NCBI RefSeq assembly: GCF_042684265.1
Contig: NZ_JBHULB010000007.1
Span: forward strand, 434,001 to 498,000
Origin: Croceitalea marina
GTDB lineage: Bacteria; Bacteroidota; Bacteroidia; Flavobacteriales; Flavobacteriaceae
Direction: 5' to 3'
Length of the DNA stretch: 64,000 nucleotides
Both the position numbers and the translations under genes were made by a program. Positions 34,096 to 42,568 of this stretch are shown here, piece by piece. The first letter of the stretch is position 1. Every line of letters begins with the position of its first letter. The notes under the pieces were generated by a model. It saw only the letters and a list, made by a program, of their open reading frames with translations. It made no database searches and was not told the DNA's origin.

Positions 34096-34965
34096 TTATA
34101 GAGAGCGTTTCTTGATCATCCCCCCTCGAGTGTCGTTAATTCGGTGCATTACCACAAAAGCTTTGGGGTCTATTTTTGAGATTTCTATATTAAGTTTGCG
34201 TATCTCTAATCGCGTGATTACGGTAAAAATCACATCATGATCTTTTTGGGTACCATGGGTGCCATACCCGCCTTTGCCTTTGTAAATTGTTATTCCACGG
34301 CCCATTTTCTCGGTAATCATCTGGCGTATTTCTTCATTTGATTGTGAGATAATGGTAACGCCCGTATACTCTTCTATACCGTCTATGACAAAGTCTAAAG
34401 TCTTTGAAGCGGACAAATAGGTTAGCATAGAATACAACGCAGTCTCAATGGATAATAAGTAAGCGGCAGCCAGAAATACAAGAATATTAATAAGCACAAT
34501 AATATCACCAATGGTGGTGCCCAACTTTCGGCTTAAATAAATTGCCAGTACCTCAGTACCATCCAAAACGCTACCTCCCCTTACTGAAAGTCCAATTCCG
34601 GCACCAAGAAAAAATCCCCCAAAAACTGCAACAAGCAATTTGTCTTCTGTTATTTCAGGGAAATGGACAAAGGCCAGTACCAAGGAAAGCCCTAAAATGG
34701 CAATGGTAGTTTTTATAGCGAACATTTTGCCGATCACTTTATAGGCAAGAACCATAAAAGGGATATTCACCAAAATAATCAGCACGTATAAGGGCAAAGA
34801 AGAAATTGTAGTAAGCAAAAGTGAAATACCGGTTGCCCCGCCATCTATAAAACTGTTGGGAAGCAAGAAGCTCTCTAACCCAAAAGCAGCGGTAATAATA
34901 CCTAAGACAATAAAAAAAGTATCCTTTAAAAGGGTTTTGTTGGTAATACTTGCTGTAGTATTCAA
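34096..34965 (-). CDS. YitT-family membrane protein
   Basis: A 289-residue protein with five or six N-terminal helices (about 12-200) containing the DUF161 blocks LPNSFIDGGATGISLLL and RGGSVLDGTEVLAIYLSRK, and a C-terminal cytoplasmic DUF2179 domain (about 215-280; KGKGGYGTHGTQKDHDVIFTV when read in segments). DUF2179 has a ferredoxin-like fold. The family is of unknown transport or sensory function. Twenty-three bp separate it from the tolC-like gene upstream. Confidence 0.87.
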   Translation of the reverse strand: MNTTASITNKTLLKDTFFIVLGIITAAFGLESFLLPNSFIDGGATGISLLLTTISSLPLYVLIILVNIPFMVLAYKVIGKMFAIKTTIAILGLSLVLAFVHFPEITEDKLLVAVFGGFFLGAGIGLSVRGGSVLDGTEVLAIYLSRKLGTTIGDIIVLINILVFLAAAYLLSIETALYSMLTYLSASKTLDFVIDGIEEYTGVTIISQSNEEIRQMITEKMGRGITIYKGKGGYGTHGTQKDHDVIFTVITRLEIRKLNIEISKIDPKAFVVMHRINDTRGGMIKKRSL

Positions 34966-34988
34966 ATTAGTTGGTTTTAAACCTTAAG

Positions 34989-36386
34989 TTACAAATTCTG
35001 AGGGTTGACCGCTAAACTTTTAAAGAGATTGGCCTTCGTTTTAAAGAATTTGTTCTGAACCTCGTTTTGCTTTAATTCGGCGTCTATAAGTTTACTTTCT
35101 CGAGAATTGATGAGGAATAAAGAACTTTCTCCAAAGCTAAACTTTCTTTCTTCTGCTGCAAGTAAGGTATTGTAATCGGTTACAATATTATCAATTAATT
35201 CGTTTTGAACCACGTAAGAATCCAGTTCTTGATAAATGGCGAGTACTTTATTCTGAATTTGAACCTCGGCATTGTCTCGCTCAAACTGTGCATCTTGTAG
35301 CTTGAACTTAGCAAGTTTTAAATCACCGCGTTCCTTTCTCAAAAAAAGTGGGAACCTAAAACTGAGTCCGCCTTTATACTGCTGTGTTTCAAAAGACCTT
35401 ATCTGATCTGGAGTTTCGGTTAGAAAATTATACTCTACATCGATTTTAGGAAGCAGTTTATTTGCTTTTAGCCTTTTATCCACAGTAAGACCGTCAATCT
35501 TAAAATTAAGAGATTTTAGTTTAGGATGATTTTCTAAAGTAAAACTATCCAAAGGTTTACCCATTATCTCCAAGGTGAGATCAATCTCATCTGCAACTTC
35601 GGTATCGGGAATAACGTTAGGTTGCAGCTCTACCGGCACATCATTGATCCAGAGAAAATTCGACAACTCCAATGACTTTTTCATGAGCTTAACCTTTGCC
35701 TGCTCTAAATTCAGCGCCCTGTTCTGCATTGCTATTTTAGCCTCAACAGTATCTATAGCAGCTACCTGCCCTGATAAGGCACTTGTTTTCACCCCTTGAA
35801 ATCTTACTTTGGCGTTTTGTAGAAAATCTCTGAAGATTTCAGCATCGTTATAGGCCTGCAACCAATCGAAATATGCCAATGAGGCCTCATACAATACCTC
35901 GTTTACCAATAAATCTTGATCGGCCTTGGCCTGCTCTCTAAAAAACTTGGCCTTCCTTAAAGTCGCCATGCGCTCATTGATCCAAAAACCTTGGCCCAAA
36001 GACATGGATACCCCTGCACTATACAGCCCGTCTTCCGGTAAAAACTCAGCAGGATTAATAAATTGTCCTTCATTCTGCTCAAAATTTCCTTTCAACTCAA
36101 TTCCGAAATAGGTCGGAATTTTAAAGGTCGCATTCAAGCGGTCCCAATATTCGGTCTCTTTAAACTCTTTTCTATCATAATCGACTTCAATTTTGGGGTC
36201 AAAACCACCTCTGGCCTTCATCAAATTGGCCTGGCCAATTGAAATTGTTAGCTGAGCTTGTTTGGCAATGGGGTGGTATTTTTTTACATAGCCCAAATAC
36301 TCATTGAACTGCAGTCTTAGGGTATCTTGCTGGGCATCCATAGGTAGTGCTAAGCAAAAACATAATATGAAAAAGAGTATTCTCAT
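34989..36386 (-). CDS. TolC-family outer-membrane efflux protein
   Basis: A 465-residue outer-membrane channel subunit: a signal peptide (1-19, ending MDAQ) followed by long amphipathic helices typical of OEP/TolC, with FGIELKGNFEQNEGQ-like barrel strands near 85-105 and a repeat of the same pattern in the second half (IDVEYNFLTETPDQI). It is the last gene of a four-gene export operon and overlaps the HlyD-like gene by 4 bp. It would complete a tripartite channel across the outer membrane for the adjacent ABC transporter. Confidence 0.87.
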   Translation of the reverse strand: MRILFFILCFCLALPMDAQQDTLRLQFNEYLGYVKKYHPIAKQAQLTISIGQANLMKARGGFDPKIEVDYDRKEFKETEYWDRLNATFKIPTYFGIELKGNFEQNEGQFINPAEFLPEDGLYSAGVSMSLGQGFWINERMATLRKAKFFREQAKADQDLLVNEVLYEASLAYFDWLQAYNDAEIFRDFLQNAKVRFQGVKTSALSGQVAAIDTVEAKIAMQNRALNLEQAKVKLMKKSLELSNFLWINDVPVELQPNVIPDTEVADEIDLTLEIMGKPLDSFTLENHPKLKSLNFKIDGLTVDKRLKANKLLPKIDVEYNFLTETPDQIRSFETQQYKGGLSFRFPLFLRKERGDLKLAKFKLQDAQFERDNAEVQIQNKVLAIYQELDSYVVQNELIDNIVTDYNTLLAAEERKFSFGESSLFLINSRESKLIDAELKQNEVQNKFFKTKANLFKSLAVNPQNL

Positions 36387-37735
36387 TTTTTTGCTGCTTT
36401 TGCCATATCGTTTTCTGGCTGATAATAATTTGGTGGGAATCCGTTAAGTTGCCTCCATAATTCGAACCAGATAGGAACATCTTCTAAAAGTGCGATGGTA
36501 TTTGCTCCAGAACCGACTCTTAAATCTTTGGGCCATGGATGGTCTTCTTTATCTGGTGCCAATAAAATACGGTATCTGCCATTATCACTAATAAATGTTT
36601 CAATGGCTATTACGGTTCCACCATAGGTACCGTATGATGCATTGGGCCAACCGCTAAATACGATTGCGGGCCAACCATCAAACTGAATTCGTACTTTTTC
36701 ACCTAGATGTACCAAAGGCAAATCGATAGGTTCTACATAAGTTTCAACAGCCATATCATAATTAGCGGGCATAATACCAACGAGTTTGTCTCCCTCTTTA
36801 AAAGTTTCCCCTAATCCACCTTGTATGGCCCTGTTAATGTAGCCCGTTTGAGGTGCCTTTATATAATACATATCATTTCGCATGGAGTAGTTGGTAAATT
36901 CATTCTCCAACTTGGTGACCTGTGCTTCAGAATCAAATTGATTGGATTGGGCCGTATACATATCACTCTGGGCTTTAGAAATCTTATCCGTATAAGAGGC
37001 CTGTACCCTATTTATTTCGACCTCGGCATTAATAACTTCATTCTTGCTAGCCAAAAGCTTGTTTTGCTGAGAAATCAGTTTTGCTTGTGTTTCCTGTAGT
37101 TTTAGGCGTTTTTCTTCAACATCCGTTACCGCTTTTAAGCCTTCAGATTGTAGCTGTACGGTACGATCATATTGTCTCTCGGCAATAGCAATATTGGTCT
37201 TTGCAGCTTCTAAGTCTATACTATCGCTTTGAACCTTGTATTTAGACTGAAGTAACTTGTTCTTTGCCTGCTGTAACTTTAAAGAACGTTCATTTGCCAA
37301 AGCTCCAATCTGGTTGTTCAAAGCTTTTACCTTACCTTGATATGAGGTGACCGACATTTCTTTTGCTTTTATCTGCTGTCCTGTTCTTTCAACTAGGTTT
37401 GGATCAAAATACTCGTTCTTAATCTCTGAAAAGAATAAGATGGTATCCCCTTTTTGAACAAAGTCTCCCTCTCTTACATACCACTTTTCAATTCGCCCAG
37501 GAATGGGAGATTGTATGGTCTGCGGTCTTTGATCTGGGGTCAGCGTGGTCAAATAGCCTTTACCTGTAATATTTTGTGTCCAAGGGAGAAAAAGTACAAT
37601 AATCCCCAGTAGCGAAAAGGCCAATAAAAATCGATTAAACTGCTTATAGTGGCGCTTATGAAATACCTTTTGCGCAGCTTTAAACCTAAGCAAGTCTACC
37701 TTTTCATTTAACTTATTAGGTGAAATGTTAAGCAT
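36383..37735 (-). CDS. HlyD-family periplasmic adaptor
   Basis: A 450-residue membrane-fusion protein. One N-terminal helix (about 36-53; LLAFSLLGIIVLFLPW) anchors it; then a biotinyl-lipoyl-like half (IQSPIPGRIEKWYVREGDFVQKGD), a long coiled coil (about 130-275) and the returning lipoyl half (YIKAPQTGYINRAIQGG). It links the inner-membrane ABC protein to the TolC-like channel. It overlaps the genes on both sides (8 and 4 bp), so the complex is probably made in fixed proportions. Confidence 0.9.
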   Translation of the reverse strand: MLNISPNKLNEKVDLLRFKAAQKVFHKRHYKQFNRFLLAFSLLGIIVLFLPWTQNITGKGYLTTLTPDQRPQTIQSPIPGRIEKWYVREGDFVQKGDTILFFSEIKNEYFDPNLVERTGQQIKAKEMSVTSYQGKVKALNNQIGALANERSLKLQQAKNKLLQSKYKVQSDSIDLEAAKTNIAIAERQYDRTVQLQSEGLKAVTDVEEKRLKLQETQAKLISQQNKLLASKNEVINAEVEINRVQASYTDKISKAQSDMYTAQSNQFDSEAQVTKLENEFTNYSMRNDMYYIKAPQTGYINRAIQGGLGETFKEGDKLVGIMPANYDMAVETYVEPIDLPLVHLGEKVRIQFDGWPAIVFSGWPNASYGTYGGTVIAIETFISDNGRYRILLAPDKEDHPWPKDLRVGSGANTIALLEDVPIWFELWRQLNGFPPNYYQPENDMAKAAKK

Positions 37736-39410
37736 TTTTATTCGTTTTTTCGTTCAACAATCGTCCATTTTCCATCGTTATTATCCTACTGCAATGCTTG
37801 GCCCACTTAGCGTTTTCACTAACAATAACCAAGGCCCAACCATTGGCCTTATCGCTTAAGAAATCTATAATTTGTTCCGCTTCGGCTTCATTAAATTGAT
37901 CAAGAGGGTCTTTAAGAATCAATAGTTTTGGTCTGCGGATAATACTACGGGCCAAGACTATCTTCTTTGCTATCGAATTTGGTATTTGTTTTCCTTCCGG
38001 ATATAAAATAGTATTCAAACCGTCTGGTTGTTCCTTCACGAATGATGTTAAGTTGGTTTTTTCCAAAGCCCAATAAATATCATCTTGAGGAATGGTTGTA
38101 TCACCAAATGTGATGTTATTAAGAATGCTTCCCTCAAAAGGAGATTCTTCCGTTAGAGATTGTCCTAGATGTGATCTATAATAACTAAGATTGATCCCTT
38201 TTAAAGAAACGTCGTTAATAAAAATCTTGCCTTCATCGGGCTCGAGTATACCGGCTATAAGCCTTAGCAGTGTCGACTTGCCAGAGCCACTTGAACCTCT
38301 CAACAGAATACTACAAGTGGGAGTGATGGTCAATGAAACATCATCTATAATTTTTTTCTCTCTATCAGGTACTTGATAGGTGACATTTTGCAATTCTACT
38401 GTAAACCCATCATTCTCTTTAAATGGTTTTTCGCCTTCTTGAAGCTCTAGATCTTTATCAACAACTTGGCCTAACTTTTCAAGTGAAGTCAACAAATCGT
38501 AAAAGGTTTCTAGCCCAAGTATTAACTTTTCGACGGAGCTAATAACCAATAGAATAATGATTTCTGCCGCTACAAACTGACCAATATTCATCTCTTGGTT
38601 CAATACCAAAAGCCCACCTATTAGCAGTAAGCCTGCAGTAACCAAAACCTTAAACCCGATCATTTGAATAAATTGAATGACCAGTATTCTAAAGTGACCT
38701 TCTCTAGCTTCTAGATAATCTGTTACAAGCGCATCGTTCTTATTTATGGCATGTGAGGTTTTACCTGAGAGTTTAAAACTTATGATAGAACGGGCCACTT
38801 CTTGAATCCAATGTGCAACCTTATACTTGTTCTTTGATTCATCTAAGCTGGTTTCCAATCCTTTTTGGGCGGTGAATTTAAATACCACATAAATTAAAAG
38901 CAGTAGTAAGATTCCATATATAATGAAGAACGGATGGTAAAAAGAAAGCAATAACAATCCGAAAATAATCTGTAGTAGTGCCGCTGGAAAATCTATTAAA
39001 ATTTTAGAAAGTCCTTTTTGAATAGTAAGCGTATCAAAAAAACGATTGGCCAACTCTGGTGGATAATAGTTTCTTAACTCGCTCATCTTAATTTTTGGAA
39101 AACGATACGCAAATTCAAAAGAAGCCCTAGTGAAAATTTTCTGCTGAACATTCTCAATAATTCTTATCTGCATAAGTTGGAGCGCACCAACAAAGGCTAC
39201 GCCAAGTGTTACCAATACCACAAGAACTATCCATGAAGTACTTACCTGCGCCCCTTGTATCAAGTTAATGATTGCTTGTATCCCTAACGGTAATGAAAGG
39301 TTTACAAGACCTGCAAAGATTGCATAGTAGAATACCTGGAAAACATCTTTTTTATCCAGTGAGAGAAGACCTATTAGACGTTGCCAAGAGGTCAATATTG
39401 TTTTAGCCAT
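37728..39410 (-). CDS. ABC half-transporter with degenerate nucleotide-binding domain
   Basis: A 560-residue ABC exporter half: six helices (about 25-310) and a nucleotide-binding domain (about 335-550). Walker A is normal (GSSGSGKST, Lys378). The other motifs are not: Walker B, normally LLILDEP, reads LLILKDP (Lys500-Asp501); the LSGGQ position reads KQIPNSIAKK; and the switch His is replaced in VIVSENAKW. If it works as a homodimer, hydrolysis should be very weak. No N-terminal peptidase domain. It sits in a tetR-ABC-hlyD-tolC operon with 8-bp overlaps, the layout of a type I secretion or drug efflux system. Confidence 0.85.
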   Translation of the reverse strand: MAKTILTSWQRLIGLLSLDKKDVFQVFYYAIFAGLVNLSLPLGIQAIINLIQGAQVSTSWIVLVVLVTLGVAFVGALQLMQIRIIENVQQKIFTRASFEFAYRFPKIKMSELRNYYPPELANRFFDTLTIQKGLSKILIDFPAALLQIIFGLLLLSFYHPFFIIYGILLLLLIYVVFKFTAQKGLETSLDESKNKYKVAHWIQEVARSIISFKLSGKTSHAINKNDALVTDYLEAREGHFRILVIQFIQMIGFKVLVTAGLLLIGGLLVLNQEMNIGQFVAAEIIILLVISSVEKLILGLETFYDLLTSLEKLGQVVDKDLELQEGEKPFKENDGFTVELQNVTYQVPDREKKIIDDVSLTITPTCSILLRGSSGSGKSTLLRLIAGILEPDEGKIFINDVSLKGINLSYYRSHLGQSLTEESPFEGSILNNITFGDTTIPQDDIYWALEKTNLTSFVKEQPDGLNTILYPEGKQIPNSIAKKIVLARSIIRRPKLLILKDPLDQFNEAEAEQIIDFLSDKANGWALVIVSENAKWAKHCSRIITMENGRLLNEKTNKNA

Positions 39411-40089
39411 GATTGGATTGGTTAAGTGTTTTAAAAACGAGGTCGGAAATAAAATCTCCTGGGGTTTTTGAAGTATTGCAATTTGTTAGGGTCGGAAAAT
39501 GTTCCTTTAAAAAATGCTGATGTAGGGTACTCTCTAAAACCGTACTTGCCAGACTTGAAGGATATTCGTATTTCGGAGAGACAGTCTTTATCATTTCTTC
39601 TAACCTGTTTACCATTCTTTTATAAATTGTGAAGTAGCCTTCTTTATTCTCTTCGTCTACTTCTTTGGTCAAAAAGGATTTAGAAGATTCGTTTACTACA
39701 ATCTTGTTGAGCAACACCTCGTTGACATGTGAAAAAGAATTATCTTGTACTACCGTTTTACTAACGATATTAATTGCTTTAGTCAACTTTTCTGTAGGGT
39801 CTGAAATACTGTTGGTAGCAAAAACCAATTGATATTCTAACCAGCCCCAGTACCATGAAGTCAAGTATACTAATAACTTGTGTTTGTTTTCGAAATAACG
39901 ATAGATGGAGCTCTCATTAGAATCTATTTTTCTACCCAATTTCTTAAAAGTAAAGCTTTCAAAACCTATTTCGTCTATCATCAAGATACTATGTTCGACA
40001 ATTCTTTTACCCAAATCAGAAGACTCAGGATCTTTCACATATATCTTATCGTTTATGGCAATTTTAACTGTTTGTAATAACCTTTCCAT
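39403..40089 (-). CDS. TetR-family transcriptional regulator
   Basis: A 228-residue regulator with the TetR-type helix-turn-helix in the N-terminal part (about 28-75; GFESFTFKKLGRKIDSNESS then IYRYFENKHKLLVYL) and a helical effector-binding C-terminal domain. It overlaps the ABC transporter gene by 8 bp and so is the first gene of the export operon it probably represses. A good 19-bp inverted repeat lies about 40-60 bp upstream of its ATG (40128-40146). The ligand is likely a substrate of the exporter (inference). Confidence 0.88.
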   Translation of the reverse strand: MERLLQTVKIAINDKIYVKDPESSDLGKRIVEHSILMIDEIGFESFTFKKLGRKIDSNESSIYRYFENKHKLLVYLTSWYWGWLEYQLVFATNSISDPTEKLTKAINIVSKTVVQDNSFSHVNEVLLNKIVVNESSKSFLTKEVDEENKEGYFTIYKRMVNRLEEMIKTVSPKYEYPSSLASTVLESTLHQHFLKEHFPTLTNCNTSKTPGDFISDLVFKTLNQSNHG

Positions 40090-40119
40090 GTTAGTTTACT
40101 AATTGTTAGCACAAATATA

Positions 40120-40146
40120 ATAGTAATACTATCATTATGTGATAGT
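40120..40146. promoter_or_regulatory. Candidate TetR operator
   Basis: ACTATCA-TTATG-TGATAGT (40128-40146) is a perfect 7-bp inverted repeat, and ATAGT-AAT-ACTAT (40120-40132) overlaps it on the left, giving three half-sites. The location between the tetR ATG and the divergent 119-residue gene fits an operator controlling one or both. Confidence 0.6.
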
Positions 40147-40222
40147 TTAACTTTCTTTTAACTATGCATTACTTTCTTTTATTGATATCAATACTATCTT
40201 TATTTAATTAAAATGAGGTAAT

Positions 40223-40582
40223 ATGAAATATCTTATTATTTTTCTACTTGCAAGTGTATCAATCTTTGCTCAAGAAAGAGAATATTTAAAGCGTTTTGAG
40301 CATTTTTCAGAGAGTAGAGGAGATTCTGAAAACGGACGAATATTAACGCTTCCGTACCAAAAGATTATACGATTGCATGACAACCTCAACTCCAATTCTG
40401 GCTTAGGGCCAACATTCAATTATTATGGAACCACAGTGGTAGTAGACCAAATGCAAACTTTACCCAATGGAGATATGCAATTGGTTCTTAGAAGAGAGGA
40501 CGGTAAAGAATTCTATGGTATTAAGCAAACCATAAAGGCGGTTTTATCAAATAAGAATTCGCAACAAGAAGCATTACGCTAA
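40223..40582 (+). CDS. Small secreted protein of unknown function
   Basis: A 119-residue protein with a signal peptide (1-17, SVSIFAQ). The mature part, EREYLKRFEHFSESRG and NYYGTTVVVDQMQTLPNG, gives no recognised domain. It is divergent from the tetR export operon across a 133-bp spacer with the candidate operator, so it may be under the same control. I do not assign a function. Confidence 0.6.
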   Translation: MKYLIIFLLASVSIFAQEREYLKRFEHFSESRGDSENGRILTLPYQKIIRLHDNLNSNSGLGPTFNYYGTTVVVDQMQTLPNGDMQLVLRREDGKEFYGIKQTIKAVLSNKNSQQEALR

Positions 40583-40640
40583 GCCTTTACAAAAATTGAC
40601 AATACGCTAAATCTTGCATCAATTGTTATATACTTGAACC
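40583..40640. other. Start of a 408-bp stretch without an intact gene
   Basis: The whole stretch 40583-40990 has no complete reading frame. It contains the decayed gene at 40641-40947, preceded by a promoter-like TTGTTATATACTTG, and ends just before the LysR stop. Nothing else is visible in it. Confidence 0.6.
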
Positions 40641-40947
40641 ATGAGCAATCAAAAGGATTTTAAGTTTAAACTAAAAAAGTACAACCTATTTTCTTCTGGT
40701 TCAAAAACAAACCCTGATGAGACCATAAACTAGTCGAAGGACTATTTTCGCCGCACGATGCCGCCGAAGTTTTACGCTCTTTAATTAACTACAAGATCAA
40801 GTTTCATTCATTACAGCTGCTAAACTTACAGAACGGATGTGACACTACTATCGAAAGTTCTGAAGAGCCCATAGAAGAATTAAAAAAGCCAAAGTAAAGC
40901 TGACCAATTTGGTTTTAGGTGCGCGTAAGAATAATCAAGAAAGATAA
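40641..40947 (+). pseudogene. Decayed paralogue of the 97-residue gene at 42267
   Basis: From the ATG at 40641 the frame reads MSNQKDFKFKLKKYNLFSSG then stops at 40732. Shifted by one frame the sequence continues HKLVEGLFSPHDAAEVLRSL, INYKIKFHSLQLLNLQNG, then after a second shift in an A tract KAKVKLTNLVLGARKNNQER and a stop at 40947. This clearly matches the intact paralogue (LVDGTFTPSEAGDVILALI, EKINFHKLQRISWCEG). Two frameshifts make it a pseudogene unless the sequence has errors. Confidence 0.75.
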
Positions 40948-40990
40948 TTCATAGTGATTTAAATATTACCCTACAATCAAGGCGAAACAA

Positions 40991-41929
40991 CTAGTCAATG
41001 GAATTTGGGTATTCTTCAAACCACTTGAAGCGAGTTTGAATGATGTTCTGCTTTTCTGCAATGATATATTCCGAAAAAGCTTGAGCCACCGGTGAAAATC
41101 TTTTGGAAGCCATCCAAGTTAAGTTCCAATTAGTTTTAATAGGCAAGCCTTTCATAGGATGAACTTGTAAATCCCCGGTTTTTATCACATTCTTAATCCC
41201 AATCAAAGGCATTATAGAATAGCCCAACCCTGCTAAAACCGCTTGCTTGACCGCCTCATTTGAAGTTAATTCTATTTTTTTTGATACCTCTATCTGCCTC
41301 TTTTTAAGAAAATTCTCCATTGCCATTCTTGTTGCCGAACCATTTTCCCTAAAAATCAGTGGAGCCTTGTCCAAATTTTTTAATGTGGGCTTCTTTGGCG
41401 AACCTACCACATGTGGGCTCCCTACCAAGTAAAGGTGATTTTCCATCAGTTTAATGGTATCGACCTTCAAATGATTGGGCAATACTGAAACCAAAGCAAA
41501 ATCTACGGCATTGTTTTCTAAATGTTCTACTACCGAAGATTTATTGGTTACATCCATCACCAACTCAACTCCAGGATGCAACTCCATAAAACCCGATAAA
41601 AAATAGGGCATTACGTATTTTCCGGTAGAAACCACAGAAATTTTTAAACGCCCCGCTAGTTTTCCACCGTACTCCAAAGTCTTATAGTTCATGGCGTAAA
41701 CCTCGTTTAAAATACGTTCTACCGCCACAGCTATCTCTTTACCGAATTGGGTGAGGTAAAGTTTTCTACCTACCACCTCGGTCAATGGAATTGGGAATTG
41801 ATCTTGAAAATTTTTCAGTTGAATGGACACTGCCGGTTGGGTTAAATGCAGCTCCTCCGATGCCTTTGTAATGCTTTGGTTTTGAGATACTTTCTGGAAA
41901 ATTCGCAACTGGTTTAAAGTATAATTCAT
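40991..41929 (-). CDS. LysR-family regulator next to bicarbonate transport genes
   Basis: A 312-residue LysR-type regulator: N-terminal winged HTH (about 3-62; RIFQKVSQNQSITKASEELH, LTQPAVSIQLKNFQ) and a two-lobed effector domain (about 90-295). The sequence, with TEVVGRKLYLTQFGKEIA, is of the CbbR/CmpR-like type that senses carbon status. It is divergent from the 42012-43531 genes, which include an SbtA-type transporter, so it most likely activates them. The 82-bp divergent spacer is very AT-rich and has ATTA...TAAT-type symmetrical stretches. Confidence 0.88.
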   Translation of the reverse strand: MNYTLNQLRIFQKVSQNQSITKASEELHLTQPAVSIQLKNFQDQFPIPLTEVVGRKLYLTQFGKEIAVAVERILNEVYAMNYKTLEYGGKLAGRLKISVVSTGKYVMPYFLSGFMELHPGVELVMDVTNKSSVVEHLENNAVDFALVSVLPNHLKVDTIKLMENHLYLVGSPHVVGSPKKPTLKNLDKAPLIFRENGSATRMAMENFLKKRQIEVSKKIELTSNEAVKQAVLAGLGYSIMPLIGIKNVIKTGDLQVHPMKGLPIKTNWNLTWMASKRFSPVAQAFSEYIIAEKQNIIQTRFKWFEEYPNSID

Positions 41930-42011
41930 AAATAATATTTATATATATCATTATAAATATAAATAATTATTAATGATTTATTTGCTTCAACTTTGTCAAA
42001 AATTTTAAAAC

Positions 42012-42254
42012 ATGTTATTTAAACTTCCGATTACACAGAAACTTACGCAGACAAAAGAAGCATCAAAATCGCATGACATTCTTTATCCTATTTATTACAC
42101 ACTTATGGGGCTCATCTTTGGTGGTGTTCTACTTTTATCTGCAATTAACAATTTCTTGTTTTTTGGCTGGCTGGCCATTTCAATGGCAATCATTTTTGGC
42201 CTAATGACAATTCATTTAATAGGAGAACAACAAACAAAAAAATTCAAATCTTAA
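42012..42254 (+). CDS. Small membrane protein of the bicarbonate-transport locus
   Basis: An 80-residue protein with two transmembrane helices (about 27-45 and 49-70) and charged ends. I recognise no family. It begins the transcription unit that also carries the 97-residue gene (12 bp later) and the SbtA gene, divergent from the LysR regulator, so it probably takes part in transport or its regulation (inference). Confidence 0.65.
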   Translation: MLFKLPITQKLTQTKEASKSHDILYPIYYTLMGLIFGGVLLLSAINNFLFFGWLAISMAIIFGLMTIHLIGEQQTKKFKS

Positions 42255-42266
42255 AATTCAAAAATT

Positions 42267-42560
42267 ATGGAAACGATGATAAAAACAAAACAGAAGATTC
42301 AATTGGTCGATGGAACTTTTACACCTTCAGAAGCGGGAGATGTAATCTTAGCCTTAATCGATGAAAAAATAAACTTTCACAAATTGCAACGTATTTCTTG
42401 GTGCGAAGGTAGTTCAGATGCGAACACCAACTATCCTGATGGAAGAATTCAAGAACTTCAAGAAGAGAAACGCATCGCGAAAGAATTCATCGCATCGGTC
42501 CGTAACGAAGGTAAAAAACTTCGTATCGATGGTGTTCTAAACATCACTTTAGAAGAATAA
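42267..42560 (+). CDS. Conserved small cytoplasmic protein, paralogous to the pseudogene at 40641
   Basis: A 97-residue soluble protein. The first 14 residues are variable and the rest is made of two helical blocks, LVDGTFTPSEAGDVILALIDEK and KRIAKEFIASVRNEGKKLRI (shown in pieces), with a C-terminal beta strand. I recognise it as a Flavobacteriaceae-type hypothetical family but know no function. It lies 8 bp ahead of SbtA; because the SbtB signalling protein is normally the SbtA partner and is absent here, this protein is an open candidate for that partner role (speculative). Confidence 0.7.
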   Translation: METMIKTKQKIQLVDGTFTPSEAGDVILALIDEKINFHKLQRISWCEGSSDANTNYPDGRIQELQEEKRIAKEFIASVRNEGKKLRIDGVLNITLEE

Positions 42561-42568
42561 GAAATTGC

